DNA from: Dethiobacter alkaliphilus
GTDB taxonomy: Bacteria > Bacillota > Dethiobacteria > DTU022 > UBA8154
Direction of reading: 5' to 3'
DNA: 64,000 nucleotides
Assembly (NCBI GenBank): GCA_016841605.1
Contig: JAENYV010000006.1
Coordinates: forward strand, 185,544-249,543
Shown here: in pieces, positions 8,189 to 16,502 of the stretch
Position numbering within the stretch: the first letter of the stretch is position 1
Layout of the letters: each line of letters opens with the position of its first letter
The notes under the pieces: generated by a model
Told to the model about the DNA's origin: nothing
Seen by the model: the letters and a program-made list of their open reading frames with translations, nothing else
Databases searched by the model: none
Position numbers and translations under genes: made by a program

Positions 8189-8896
8189 TTGTTAACCGTA
8201 ATAATTAGAACACTGATCTTATACACATTAGTTTTTATTACGATGCGCGTAACCGGTAAGCGGCAGATTGGGCAATTACAGCCTTACGAGGTAACTGTTG
8301 CCATTATGGTCTCTGCTCTTGCCGCTATTCCCATGGAAGATATCAGTATCCCTTTAACAAACAGCATTATACCGATTCTCCTTCTTCTCAGCGCCCAGGT
8401 TCTCGTTTCAATGTTGTCAATGAAATTCAATAAAGTAAGAGCTTTTTTGTGTGGAAAGCCGAGCGTCCTTGTTGAGAATGGAAAGCTTGTCGAACATGAG
8501 TTGGAGAAGATTCGGGTAAATATAAATGATTTATTGGAACAGCTTCGTCTGGCAGGTTTCTCCAATATCGCGGATGTTGAATTTGCCATTATGGAAAGCA
8601 ACGGACAGTTAAGTGTTATCCCCAAATCGCAAAAAAGGCCAGTAACTCCCGAGGATCTAAATATTCCAACAAACTATGAGGGAATTTCTCATACCTTAAT
8701 TATAGATGGCCGGGTTAATGCTGATAATTTGTGCCGTACGGGGCTGACAAAAGAATGGCTTTCCCGGGAGCTGTCCAAGTTTGGTGTCCATAATCTAAAG
8801 GAAGTTCTTTTAGCAAGTATTGATACCTCCGGCAGGTTATTTTTTCAACTAAAAAGCAAAGAGAGTAAGAAAAAGAATAGTGGTGAAAACCCTTGA
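8189..8896 (+). CDS. DUF421 (YetF-type) membrane protein
   Basis: Membrane protein of the DUF421/YetF family. TTG start after GGAAGGAG. Residues 1-75 contain three hydrophobic segments (LILYTLVFITMRVTG, YEVTVAIMVSALAAIPM, SIIPILLLLSAQVLVSML). The cytoplasmic part begins at FLCGKPSVLVENGKLVEHEL, with the family block INDLLEQLRLAGFSNIADVE and a C-terminal YetF repeat region ending LLASIDTSGRLFFQ. Function in the family is poorly known, with proposed links to spore membranes or signalling. It overlaps the next gene by four bases, so the two are translationally coupled. A second DUF421 paralogue lies at 22015-22692. Confidence 0.85.
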   Translation: MLTVIIRTLILYTLVFITMRVTGKRQIGQLQPYEVTVAIMVSALAAIPMEDISIPLTNSIIPILLLLSAQVLVSMLSMKFNKVRAFLCGKPSVLVENGKLVEHELEKIRVNINDLLEQLRLAGFSNIADVEFAIMESNGQLSVIPKSQKRPVTPEDLNIPTNYEGISHTLIIDGRVNADNLCRTGLTKEWLSRELSKFGVHNLKEVLLASIDTSGRLFFQLKSKESKKKNSGENP

Positions 8897-9276
8897 GAGG
8901 TTTATTTGTCGGCATTATTGTTCTGCTTGCCATAATTTTAACATTTTCTATTTACATGTATAATTTAACATCCGATTTATCTGAGGATCTTTCTTATGAC
9001 CTGGAACAGTTAAAACAGCAAGTGGAGAGAGAAAATTGGGATGAGACGGCACTGTATCTGGAGAAGCTGAACAAAAACTGGGACAGAGCAGATGCCTGGT
9101 GGACACCTTTAATGGATCACCGCGAAATTGACCAGATTGACCAGACAATTATCAGGGTCATTGGATTTGTTCATCAACACCGCAAAGAAGACGCTTTGCT
9201 CGAGATTACAGTGGCCATGAAAATGGTTGAACGGGTTCTTGAGATGGAGGGCGTTGGTATAAAGAGTGTTTTTTAA
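8893..9276 (+). CDS. DUF4363 family protein
   Basis: 127-residue protein with one N-terminal membrane anchor (LFVGIIVLLAIILTFSIYMY) and a helical extracytoplasmic domain typical of DUF4363: repeated amphipathic helices with NWDETALYLEKLNKNWDRAD, WWTPLMDHREIDQID and a C-terminal DALLEITVAMKMVERVLE. TTG start within the stop of the DUF421 gene (overlap of four bases). DUF421-DUF4363 pairs recur in spore-forming Firmicutes, which suggests that the two proteins act together at a membrane. Biochemical function is unknown. Confidence 0.8.
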   Translation: MRGLFVGIIVLLAIILTFSIYMYNLTSDLSEDLSYDLEQLKQQVERENWDETALYLEKLNKNWDRADAWWTPLMDHREIDQIDQTIIRVIGFVHQHRKEDALLEITVAMKMVERVLEMEGVGIKSVF

Positions 9277-9388
9277 ATTACAGACTAAGCCATAAATAGC
9301 CTTTAGGGCAAAATATTGTTTACTTATTTAACGAAAGGGAAAATTTTTTTAGGGCAAAATAAAATAATCATCTTTTTGGAGGTTAACG

Positions 9389-9589
9389 ATGGAACAAGAT
9401 AATATGATTAATCAAATCGTCAATTTTGTTCAGCAACATCATGAATCCACAGCAAGCATGGCTGTTTACAGAAGGATATTAGGTTCATATCCGGGTAATT
9501 CTGACCCTAATACATTATCCGACCTGAGGGACGGCCTGGAGTCTGCCCATCCCGAAGAGATTGAATCCTTATACTATATTATTTCTTAG
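9389..9589 (+). CDS. small hypothetical protein (66 residues)
   Basis: Not recognised. ATG start with a TTGGAGG site nine bases upstream. Acidic, soluble, without Cys or membrane segment; the middle reads YRRILGSYPGNSDPNTLSDL. It is followed after 12 bases by the PGDYG-like gene whose ribosome site (GGAGG) begins right at its stop, so they are probably co-transcribed. No function can be proposed. Confidence 0.6.
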   Translation: MEQDNMINQIVNFVQQHHESTASMAVYRRILGSYPGNSDPNTLSDLRDGLESAHPEEIESLYYIIS

Positions 9590-9601
9590 GAGGTCGTTTT
9601 A

Positions 9602-9811
9602 ATGTTTAAATTTGATCATGCCCGTGCAAAAAAATATCGGAAAAAGTCCCTTATAGTTGAAGCTTATCAGATTGATGGGGAGGCTCTGATTTCAACCCTG
9701 GAGGGGAACCTTGTCGCAAGTCCGGGTGATTACATAATTCAAGGGATTGATGGTGAGTATTATCCCTGCAAACCGGATATATTTAATGAAACTTACGAAC
9801 TTCTTGGGTAA
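9602..9811 (+). CDS. PGDYG-like small protein
   Basis: 69-residue protein containing SPGDYIIQGIDGEYYPCKPD followed by IFNETYELL, a block close to the PGDYG family (phage and bacterial proteins whose C-terminus reads PGDYIVTG...GE.YPCKPDIFE.TY). The N-terminal half (KKYRKKSLIVEAYQIDGEAL) matches the start of such phage proteins. Good ribosome site GGAGG. Possibly a domesticated phage gene; no other phage genes are adjacent. Function unknown. It converges on the DUF3298 protein with an 11-base gap. Confidence 0.65.
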   Translation: MFKFDHARAKKYRKKSLIVEAYQIDGEALISTLEGNLVASPGDYIIQGIDGEYYPCKPDIFNETYELLG

Positions 9812-9822
9812 GCAGGATCGAA

Positions 9823-10440
9823 TTAAACATTGGTGAGTAGCCTTTTCAGAGGGCTTGCTTTATCTACAATTGAGCTTAAATAGTAATAAGGTATGGCGAA
9901 CTCCAGGATACCGTACTCACGGAAAGTAAGCTCTCCCTCCCGGAAATAAACGACCAGATCAACCTCGGTAAGATAGTAAACATGATTATCAGGTATGAGC
10001 CTTAAATCAGTAATTAATGGTATTTGCTTCTTTTCTATTTCTCTTAAGATATAATCGGTAATTCTTAACCCATGAGCACTCATATTTTTAAATAAGTCAT
10101 ATAACTCATAAACCTTTCCTGTGTTTAAGTCGACTGTTAAAGAGCGAATAAGGGTTGTTGGGTGGGCAGCCTTTTTAATTTGAACAAAATTTTCCAAACG
10201 CAGGCTAAGTAGTCCCTTTCGGTTCAGGGTTGCGTAATAGTTTCCCTCCATCTTCAGTAAATCATCTTTGTTCCATCCTTGATCGGTAACAAGGGTTTTG
10301 ACGATCTGTTTAATTAAAAGGTTTATCTTTTCCTGAACATTTTTATTAGGCAAGTCCTGAACGTGTGGGTAGATTACGTTAACCGGCGGTTGCTGAATGA
10401 CCCGATTAACAATTCCTGCGGAGTCAATACCTTTTATCAT
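9823..10440 (-). CDS. DUF3298/RsiV-like domain protein
   Basis: 205-residue protein in which residues about 20-110 resemble the DUF4163 part (VNVIYPHVQDLPNKNVQEKI) and 110-200 the DUF3298 part (TVDLNTGKVYELYDLFK and the final EYGILEFAIPYYYLSSIV). In other Firmicutes these domains form the extracellular sensor of RsiV, the lysozyme-binding anti-sigma factor, but here there is no membrane segment, signal peptide or anti-sigma N-terminus. It is thus a stand-alone domain protein of unknown role. Start ATG at 10440 after AAGGAGCG. Confidence 0.7.
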   Translation of the reverse strand: MIKGIDSAGIVNRVIQQPPVNVIYPHVQDLPNKNVQEKINLLIKQIVKTLVTDQGWNKDDLLKMEGNYYATLNRKGLLSLRLENFVQIKKAAHPTTLIRSLTVDLNTGKVYELYDLFKNMSAHGLRITDYILREIEKKQIPLITDLRLIPDNHVYYLTEVDLVVYFREGELTFREYGILEFAIPYYYLSSIVDKASPLKRLLTNV

Positions 10441-10597
10441 TGTATTTCGCTCCTTTTCGAAATATTTGATTATATATAATATTCGGGTTCGCTTTTGTTA
10501 GTTCACGTCACTTTGCAATTTAGTGCCGGCTTCAAGTCTTTTTTATGAACAGGATGTAGCTTTGGGATTTAAAGGGAAATTAACTATTAAAGAAGAA

Positions 10598-10627
10598 CTA
10601 ACAGGAGCGCATTTTTTATGCTATACT
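10598..10627 (+). promoter_or_regulatory. putative promoter of the HesB-like gene
   Basis: CTAACA (10598-10603), 18-base spacer, TATACT (10622-10627). The -10 is good, the -35 weak. It lies about 50 bases before the start codon of the HesB-like gene. Confidence 0.4.
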
Positions 10628-10678
10628 ATTAAGCAAAGAAATAACCACTTAATTTAAAAAAGAAAGGATTGGTTAATT

Positions 10679-10999
10679 ATGCTGACAGTTACGCCGGCAG
10701 CAGTAGAGCAGTTTAAAGAGGTTTTAAATCAGATGAATAAGGAAGGTTCGTATATCCGCATCTATATTAATGGTTTGGGTTGAGGTGGACCTAATTTTGC
10801 GCTGGCTCTGGAAGAGTCGGTTCAAGGTAAGGATCATCTGGAGGAAACGGATGGTCTGGCTTTTATTTATGATAATCAAATTGCTTCCCATCTAAGCGAT
10901 GTAGTAATCGATTTCCATATGGGTCCTCAGAGTGGTTTTTCTATCCAAAAAGACGGTTCAGGCCCGGGTTGCGGGTCTTGCTGTGGAGAATGTGATTAA
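10679..10999 (+). CDS. HesB-like selenoprotein (in-frame TGA = Sec35)
   Basis: 106-residue protein of the HesB/IscA-like fold, as found among bacterial selenoproteins. ATG at 10679 after GAAAGG. The frame reads MLTVTPAAVEQFKEVLNQ, then YIRIYINGLG, TGA at 10781-10783, and continues GGPNFALALEE... to a Cys-rich end GCGSCCGECD and TAA at 10997. The TGA lies in GLG-U-GGP, where IscA/HesB proteins have their first metal-ligand Cys (GxGCxGP) and where the known HesB-like selenoproteins have Sec. Because sequence on both sides of the TGA is conserved and continuous in frame, pseudogene decay is unlikely. The family may deliver or bind Fe-S clusters or another metal; the exact function is unknown. 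A simple ORF call would miss it. Confidence 0.85.
10781..10821 (+). promoter_or_regulatory. SECIS-like hairpin after the HesB TGA
   Basis: After TGA (10781-10783) and 17 bases, GCTGGCTC (10801-10808) pairs with GAGTCGGT (10814-10821) in an 8-bp stem containing G-T pairs, with loop TGGAA. Position within 40 bases after UGA and a loop with GG fit a bacterial SECIS element, though the match is weaker than for the SQR-like gene. Confidence 0.5.
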
Positions 11000-11067
11000 C
11001 ATTTCAAAAAAATTTTATTTCCAGGTGTTTATAATACAGAAGTTAGAATTCTGTTTTTTTAAATCAA

Positions 11068-11115
11068 TACGGAAGAAAGTGTACCGCTTTGTTAGCGGGA
11101 CACTTTCTTCCGTAT
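11068..11115. terminator. strong terminator after the HesB-like gene
   Basis: Nearly perfect hairpin of about 20 bp: ATACGGAAGAAAGTGT and CCGCT pair with AGCGG and ACACTTTCTTCCGTAT, loop TTGTT, followed by a short T run. From there to 11344 I see no gene; an AAGGAGGG site at 11268 is followed only by ATGAATTAA. Confidence 0.8.
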
Positions 11116-11344
11116 TTTACTATTCATAAATATCCCCGGTTTTCGCCGCAATATCGCTGCAGTTTTGTTGCAGCCTTGTCACAGGTTTATGATACTTTTT
11201 AGTAATATCTATCGATATTAATATCGTAGGGAAAATGCTGGGGTAATGAACCAAATTTTTTTTAAAAAGGAGGGCAGATGAATTAATAAAAATTTTTTTA
11301 GGATGCAGAATTGAATGTTTTAATCATAGGAGCATTTCTTCTGT

Positions 11345-12049
11345 TCATTCGCCCAGATAGGACTTGCGGACATCATCATTTTCCAGCAGGGCGGAAGCGT
11401 TGTCCTGCAAGACGATTTTGCCTGTCTCCAAAACATACCCCTTGCCGGCCGTCTTCAAGGCCATCTGGGCGTTTTGTTCGACCAGGAGAATGGTAGTACC
11501 CTGGCGATTAATTTTTTCGATTATCTGAAAAATTTCCTTAACGATCATCGGTGCCAAACCCATGGATGGTTCGTCAAGCAGCAAAAGTTTGGGCCTGGAC
11601 ATCAGAGCGCGTCCCATGGCCAGCATCTGCTGTTCGCCACCGCTTAGCGTTCCTGCCATTTGTTTCTCCCGTCCCTTAAGCTGGGGAAAAGTTTGAAAAA
11701 CCATATCCAGGTCTTCTTTTATTGCCCGTTTATCAGTCCGGCCAAAAGCTCCCATTTCCAGATTTTCCATGAGTGTCATCAGGGGAAAGATGCGCCTTCC
11801 CTCGGGCACATGGGAGATCCCCATCTTGACAATATTGTGAGGAGGAACCCCGGTAATAGTCCGGCCAAGAAAAGTAACTTTCCCTTGAGCCGGTTTTAAG
11901 AGACCGGATATTGTCAACAGGGTGGTTGTCTTTCCTGCCCCGTTTGAGCCGATGAGAGTGACAATTTCTCCCTCGTTTACTTTTAGCTCTACTTCTTTTA
12001 AAGCCTGGATATTACCATAATACGTGGAAATTCCTTCAACCGTAAGCAA
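11345..12049 (-). CDS. livF: branched-chain amino acid-type ABC transporter ATPase LivF
   Basis: 234-residue ABC ATPase, one of the two nucleotide-binding subunits of a HAAT-family importer. Walker A GSNGAGKTTTLLTISG near residue 34, Q loop, signature LSGGEQQMLAMGRALM, Walker B LLLLDEPSMGLAP, and the LivF-typical start YYGNIQALKEVEL. It is last in the minus-strand operon livJ-livH-livM-livG-livF, 35 bases after livG. The organism's substrate could be leucine/isoleucine/valine, but this family also imports urea, amides and aromatic compounds, and no neighbour decides. Confidence 0.9.
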   Translation of the reverse strand: MLTVEGISTYYGNIQALKEVELKVNEGEIVTLIGSNGAGKTTTLLTISGLLKPAQGKVTFLGRTITGVPPHNIVKMGISHVPEGRRIFPLMTLMENLEMGAFGRTDKRAIKEDLDMVFQTFPQLKGREKQMAGTLSGGEQQMLAMGRALMSRPKLLLLDEPSMGLAPMIVKEIFQIIEKINRQGTTILLVEQNAQMALKTAGKGYVLETGKIVLQDNASALLENDDVRKSYLGE

Positions 12050-12084
12050 GTTTTTTGTTTCCTCCCCTGATTTTTATCCACTCT

Positions 12085-12870
12085 TTACATTGAATCTCCC
12101 AGATAAGCTCGAATGACTGATTCATTTTGTTGAATTTCGCCGGGTCTACCGTCGGCGATTTTTTTTCCGTAGTCCAGCACGGCTACTCGCTCAGAAATTC
12201 CCATTACCACCTTCATATCGTGTTCGATAAGTAAAATTGTTTTCTCCATTTCATCCCGAATACGGGAGATGAGCTTCATTAACTCCATCGTTTCCTGGGG
12301 GTTCATACCGGCAGCCGGTTCATCCAGCAGTAGAAGCTCCGGTTCGGCAGCCAGAGCACGGGCAACTTCAAGAAGCCTCTGCTCTCCGTAGGCGAGGTTG
12401 CGTGCCTTTTCTTTTTCTTTGTTGCCCAGGCCCACGAAAGAGAGCAGTTCCCGGGCTTTTTCCCGGGCATTTTGTTCTTCCTGTTTTTCCCGGGGGAGGC
12501 ATAATACGGCAGAAGCAAGTCCCCCATGCAAGCGCACATGCATTCCAAGCAGCACATTTTCCAGTACACTCATCATGCCAAAGAGACGAATATTCTGAAA
12601 TGTTCGTGCTATTCCTTTTTCCGTAATGGTAAACGGTCTCAGGCCATCAATTTTTTCATTTTTAAAATAAAGGGAACCGGTTGTAGGCTGATAATGACCG
12701 GTAATCAGGTTAAAAAGTGTTGTTTTTCCCGCTCCATTGGGTCCGATTAGCCCTACGATTTCCTTCTTGTAGATATCAAGACAGACACTGTCCACCGCCT
12801 TCAGTCCTCCGAAACGGCGGGTAACCTCTTTAACCTGGAGAATTCTATCATTACCTTTAGCAGACAGCAT
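12085..12870 (-). CDS. livG: branched-chain amino acid-type ABC transporter ATPase LivG
   Basis: Second ABC ATPase of the importer. I start at ATG 12870 (MLSAKGNDRILQVKEV), which has AAAAGGGG nine bases upstream; the TTG three codons earlier touches that site. Walker A GPNGAGKTTLFNLITGHYQP, signature NLAYGEQRLLEVARALA (LAYGE instead of LSGGQ, normal for LivG), Walker B LLLDEPAAGMNP, and the C-terminal LivG extension ending SVIRAYLGDSM. It pairs with LivF on the membrane subunits LivH and LivM. Confidence 0.9.
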   Translation of the reverse strand: MLSAKGNDRILQVKEVTRRFGGLKAVDSVCLDIYKKEIVGLIGPNGAGKTTLFNLITGHYQPTTGSLYFKNEKIDGLRPFTITEKGIARTFQNIRLFGMMSVLENVLLGMHVRLHGGLASAVLCLPREKQEEQNAREKARELLSFVGLGNKEKEKARNLAYGEQRLLEVARALAAEPELLLLDEPAAGMNPQETMELMKLISRIRDEMEKTILLIEHDMKVVMGISERVAVLDYGKKIADGRPGEIQQNESVIRAYLGDSM

Positions 12871-12923
12871 GCAAAACAACCCCTTTTCCAGACAGCTTAT
12901 AAAGTATTTTAGCTAATGACCAG

Positions 12924-13844
12924 TTAAGTCTTCTTCAATGTGTCTGCACCACGGCTAAAAATTCTAATTTTGCGGCGTATACTGCCACCCGTCTGTTCGC
13001 TTTCACCCAGCAATCCCTGGGGCCTTGCCCGCATCATAAGCACCAGAATCGCACCGTAAGCAAGCAGCCTGTACTCAGCTCCGGCCCGAAGCAGTTCAGG
13101 AATTGCCGTTAAAGCGACTGCACCAAGCATAGCTCCCCACATATTGCCAAGTCCCCCAAGAACTACCATGCATAAATGCTCGATTGAACGCATAAACCCA
13201 AAGACATTGGGGTGAATGTAACGGAAATAGTGGGCAAACAGGCCTCCACCAAATCCTGCAAAGAAAGCTCCAACTCCAAAAGACAGGGTTTTAAAATACA
13301 TAGTGTTGATGCCCATGGACTCCGCCGCTGTCTCATCTTCTCTGATGGCAATAAGTGCACGGCCGACCCGGGAATTCAGAATGCGCCGTAAAACAAAAAG
13401 TGTAAAAATAGCGGCTGCTATCACCCACAGAAGGGTTGTCTGTTTGGGAATTCCGCGCAGCCCTACGGCTCCACCGGTAATCTGCAGATTTAGAAAAATT
13501 ATCCGGACGATTTCGCCAAAGCCCAGGGTAGCAATTGCCAGGTAATCTCCTTTTAAGCGTAGAGTGGGAATGCCGACGAGAACGCCGAATAACCCTGCCA
13601 CCACTGCACCGAAAAGCAGTGCGGCAATAAAGGGAAAACCCAAATGGAGAGTGGCGATTGCTGAAGCATAAGCACCCAAACTCATAAAAGCAGCATGTCC
13701 GATAGATAACTGACCTGTATAACCAACAATCAGGTTTAAACTTGTAGCCATAATAATGTTAATTCCTGCCAGAATTATTATCTGCAAATAGTAAGTACTT
13801 ATCAACTGCTTTTCCACCTTCTTTTTTAGGCAAATTGACAACAA
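12924..13844 (-). CDS. livM: branched-chain amino acid-type ABC transporter permease LivM
   Basis: Polytopic permease with about eight to nine hydrophobic segments. The family block IVGYTGQLSIGHAAFMSLGA is near the N-terminus and the EAA-like loop GALIAIREDETAAESMGIN pattern (RALIAIREDETAAESMGI) is in the middle. Start is uncertain: the frame is open from TTG 13844, but the ribosome site AAGGTGG is best placed for the TTG at 13805 (LISTYYLQIII). C-terminal tail is basic. Forms the channel with LivH. Confidence 0.9.
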   Translation of the reverse strand: MLSICLKKKVEKQLISTYYLQIIILAGINIIMATSLNLIVGYTGQLSIGHAAFMSLGAYASAIATLHLGFPFIAALLFGAVVAGLFGVLVGIPTLRLKGDYLAIATLGFGEIVRIIFLNLQITGGAVGLRGIPKQTTLLWVIAAAIFTLFVLRRILNSRVGRALIAIREDETAAESMGINTMYFKTLSFGVGAFFAGFGGGLFAHYFRYIHPNVFGFMRSIEHLCMVVLGGLGNMWGAMLGAVALTAIPELLRAGAEYRLLAYGAILVLMMRARPQGLLGESEQTGGSIRRKIRIFSRGADTLKKT

Positions 13845-13877
13845 GTACTGCTGTTTCTCTGAAAATAAAGAAAAGCC

Positions 13878-14750
13878 TTAGACTTTTTCCTGCATGAAAC
13901 TGCCCATAAGACCGGTAGGCTTAAAGAAAAGGACGAGAATAAGGATGGCAAAAGCAGCGGCATCGCGGTACTGGGAAGAAATATATGCCGCGGCCATAAC
14001 TTCGGCAACACCGAGCAAAAGGCCTCCCAGCATGGCTCCCGGAATTCTGCCGATACCCCCTAAAACAGCAGCAACAAAACCTTTTAGACCCGGCATCAGG
14101 CCCATCATCGGAGTTACAGTACGAAAATATATTCCGACCATTACTCCCGCTGCTGCTCCCAGGGCCGAACCGACGAGAAACGTAATGGAAATAATTAAAT
14201 TAACATTAATTCCCATAAGGCTGGCTGTATCCATATCCTGAGCAGCTGCACGCATAGCTTTGCCGATTTTTGTTTTTTGGATAAAAAAAGTAAGAGCAAA
14301 CATCAATAAAAATGAAATTGCCAGGATAATTAACTCCAACTTGGAAATAGTTAAAAACGAGGTCTGATATACTTTAGGAATAAAAGGACTGGGAAAAGTA
14401 TAAGGACGGGCGCCCATAATCAACAGCGCCAGGTTTTGCAGGAAGATGGATGCACCAATGGCGCTGATTAAAGCTGCCAGCCGTGAGGAGCGGCGCAGGG
14501 GACGGTAGGCCAGGTATTCCACCGTAAGACCCACCAGGCCGGCGAAAGCCATGGCCAATAAAAACGCCAGAAAAAAAGGAACATTGTAGAAAACTACAAG
14601 AATCATTCCGGCAAAGGCTCCGAACATGTAGATCTCGCCATGAGCGAAATTTATTAACATAATAATACCATAAACCATGGTATAACCCAAAGCAATAAGG
14701 GAATAAATACTCCCAAGAATGATACCGTTAACGAGCTGTTGTATAAACAT
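13878..14750 (-). CDS. livH: branched-chain amino acid-type ABC transporter permease LivH
   Basis: 290-residue permease of the LivH family. It opens with the hallmark FIQQLVNGIILGSIYSLIAL and TMVYGIIMLINFAHGEIYMF, has eight or so hydrophobic segments, the cytoplasmic loop GKAMRAAAQDMDTASLMGIN that contacts the ATPases, and the end FFKPTGLMG. Standard length. It lies between livJ (107-base gap) and livM (33-base gap) in the operon. Confidence 0.92.
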   Translation of the reverse strand: MFIQQLVNGIILGSIYSLIALGYTMVYGIIMLINFAHGEIYMFGAFAGMILVVFYNVPFFLAFLLAMAFAGLVGLTVEYLAYRPLRRSSRLAALISAIGASIFLQNLALLIMGARPYTFPSPFIPKVYQTSFLTISKLELIILAISFLLMFALTFFIQKTKIGKAMRAAAQDMDTASLMGINVNLIISITFLVGSALGAAAGVMVGIYFRTVTPMMGLMPGLKGFVAAVLGGIGRIPGAMLGGLLLGVAEVMAAAYISSQYRDAAAFAILILVLFFKPTGLMGSFMQEKV

Positions 14751-14857
14751 TGCCCCACCTCAAATAGTTCAACTTGATTTTAATTATAAAAATAAGGGGG
14801 CAGGGGAAAGGAAAAATTCTTCTTTTACTTTCTTACCTGCCCGTCCTTTCTTTATCA

Positions 14858-16024
14858 TTAGCGGAGCCGTTGGAAGGCGCCATCTACTACTTTAAGAATT
14901 AACACTTCCTTTAGTGTATCCCCTTCTTCATCAATACTCGTTAAACCGGTGATTCCCGGAAAATCTTTTGTCTCCGCCAAGCCGTCGCGAATAGCTTGCC
15001 GGTCTGTACCATTCTGCTTCATAGCTTCAATTACAATACGTGCTGCGTCGTAGGCCTGGGCTGCAAACATGTCTGGTTCTTCACCAAAAAGTTCCGTATA
15101 TCTTGCAACAAAAGACTGCACGACAGGGTTAGGGTCTGCGGAAAAGAAACCTGCAGTAAAGGTAGCTCCTTCGATGGCATCTTGACCGATTTCCACCAAT
15201 ACGGGGGAATAGAAACCGTCAGCACCAAGGATTTGTATGGACATAGCCTGCTCGGCTGCCTGTTGGGCAATCTTTGCTGCTTCGGTATAATAGCCTGCAA
15301 CAAAGACAGCATCAGGTTCCTTTTGTTGGATAGATGTAAGTTGAGGGCGGAAATGCTCGTCGCCATCCATAAAAGCTTCCACGGCAACAACTTCGGCTTT
15401 CTCTTTAGCAGTTGCTTCAAAGGCATCTTTTAGTGCCACGCCATAGTCATTGTTTGTATAAAGAATGGCAAAACGTTTAAGTCCCAGTTCCGTTACGGCA
15501 TATTCGGCCAGCTGTGAAGCTTGAACTTCGTCGGAGAGACAGTTGCGGAAAAGATAAGGGTTCCCTTCCGTCAGGCCTGTGGCTGTGGAAGTCGGAGAAA
15601 TCGTCGGCACTTCGCCGTCCATGACAATAGGGCCTCCCGCAGCTGTTTCTGAGCTTAAAACGGCGCCGATAATAACATTTACATTATCCTGGTCAATAAG
15701 CTTGGAAAAAGCATTGGCTGCTTTCGACCAGTCACCTTCACTATCTTCCGAAATCTGAACCAGGTTTACACCCGGAATCTCATTATTTTCATTTGCTTCT
15801 TCTAAAGCTATTTGGACCGCGTTACTAACACTTAATCCGTATGTTGCCGCACCACCTGTTAGGGGACCGACTGTACCTACTTTCACATCTACTGTTTCCT
15901 CGACAGTTCCTTCTTCCGGTTCTTGGGTCCCGGGAGCCGCCTGCTGCGTGCTGCATCCGGACGTCAGCAACAAAGCCATACATAACACAAGCACAATAAA
16001 CATTGTTAAACGATACTTTTTCAT
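14858..16024 (-). CDS. livJ: ABC transporter substrate-binding lipoprotein LivJ-type
   Basis: Extracellular solute-binding lipoprotein (Peripla_BP_6 type I fold) of the importer. Signal peptide MKKYRLTMFIVLVLCMALLL with lipobox LTSGC, an acidic linker, then the mature start VKVGTVGPLTGGAATYGLSV. Further family blocks: IIGAVLSSETAAGGPI, ISPTSTATGLTEGNPYLFR and AQAYDAARIVIEAM. First gene of the operon; the promoter should be in 16025-16502. Ligand cannot be deduced: binding-site residues fit small amino acids in general. Confidence 0.9.
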   Translation of the reverse strand: MKKYRLTMFIVLVLCMALLLTSGCSTQQAAPGTQEPEEGTVEETVDVKVGTVGPLTGGAATYGLSVSNAVQIALEEANENNEIPGVNLVQISEDSEGDWSKAANAFSKLIDQDNVNVIIGAVLSSETAAGGPIVMDGEVPTISPTSTATGLTEGNPYLFRNCLSDEVQASQLAEYAVTELGLKRFAILYTNNDYGVALKDAFEATAKEKAEVVAVEAFMDGDEHFRPQLTSIQQKEPDAVFVAGYYTEAAKIAQQAAEQAMSIQILGADGFYSPVLVEIGQDAIEGATFTAGFFSADPNPVVQSFVARYTELFGEEPDMFAAQAYDAARIVIEAMKQNGTDRQAIRDGLAETKDFPGITGLTSIDEEGDTLKEVLILKVVDGAFQRLR

Positions 16025-16502
16025 TTTGTATTAACCCCCTTTCCTTTCGTCAAAAAAATAAGGCTCTACCGGTACGCTATAAATTGTAAACGATCACCCC
16101 CCTTGAAGTTAGAAGACCCTTTAGTACTTGTTATGTTTCCTCAAGAGATCAAAGAACCTTCATTTCATTTACGGGTCGTTTTTAAAATAAATTCCACTCA
16201 ATAGAAGTAAAAACCTGCTTCTATCTAAAGAAAAAAAGTTAAAAATAAAGCAAAAATAAAAAAAGCCTTAACCCCTTCTTATTTCCCGGGCAAGCGCAAG
16301 ATTCGACTGAAAAACAAAAAAAGCCTGCTATAGATTGCAAGTATGAAGATGTAGGAAGGAATTTACGTAAAAATAGAGAAATTTTAAGTTTAGTAAGTTT
16401 AGAAGGACAAAATTTATTTTTCATATCACTTCGATTACAAAAAGCCGTCTTTCCCGCCTGTTCGGGCTCATCTCTATTTGAGGTGATAAAAGAGGTGATT
16501 TT
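16025..16502. other. intergenic region, livJ upstream and SET upstream
   Basis: A 478-base stretch without a gene that I can support. It must carry the livJ promoter (minus strand) and that of the SET genes. It holds one copy of a 28-base repeat (16281-16308) that recurs at 29302-29329. A short minus-strand reading frame here has no ribosome site and low complexity, and I do not call it. Confidence 0.5.
16281..16308. repeat. dispersed 28-base repeat, copy 1
   Basis: The string from 16281 (ATTTCCCGGGCAAGCGCAAG and on to ATTCGACT) recurs at 29302-29329 with two substitutions. Flanks are unrelated. It could be an intergenic dispersed element of this genome. Confidence 0.5.

Noticed and set aside
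11311..11496. Plus-strand frame at the livF 3' end
   Set aside because: Mostly antisense to livF with no ribosome site.
16239..16424. Minus-strand 61-codon frame upstream of livJ
   Set aside because: No ribosome site, AT-rich, contains the dispersed repeat; not supported.
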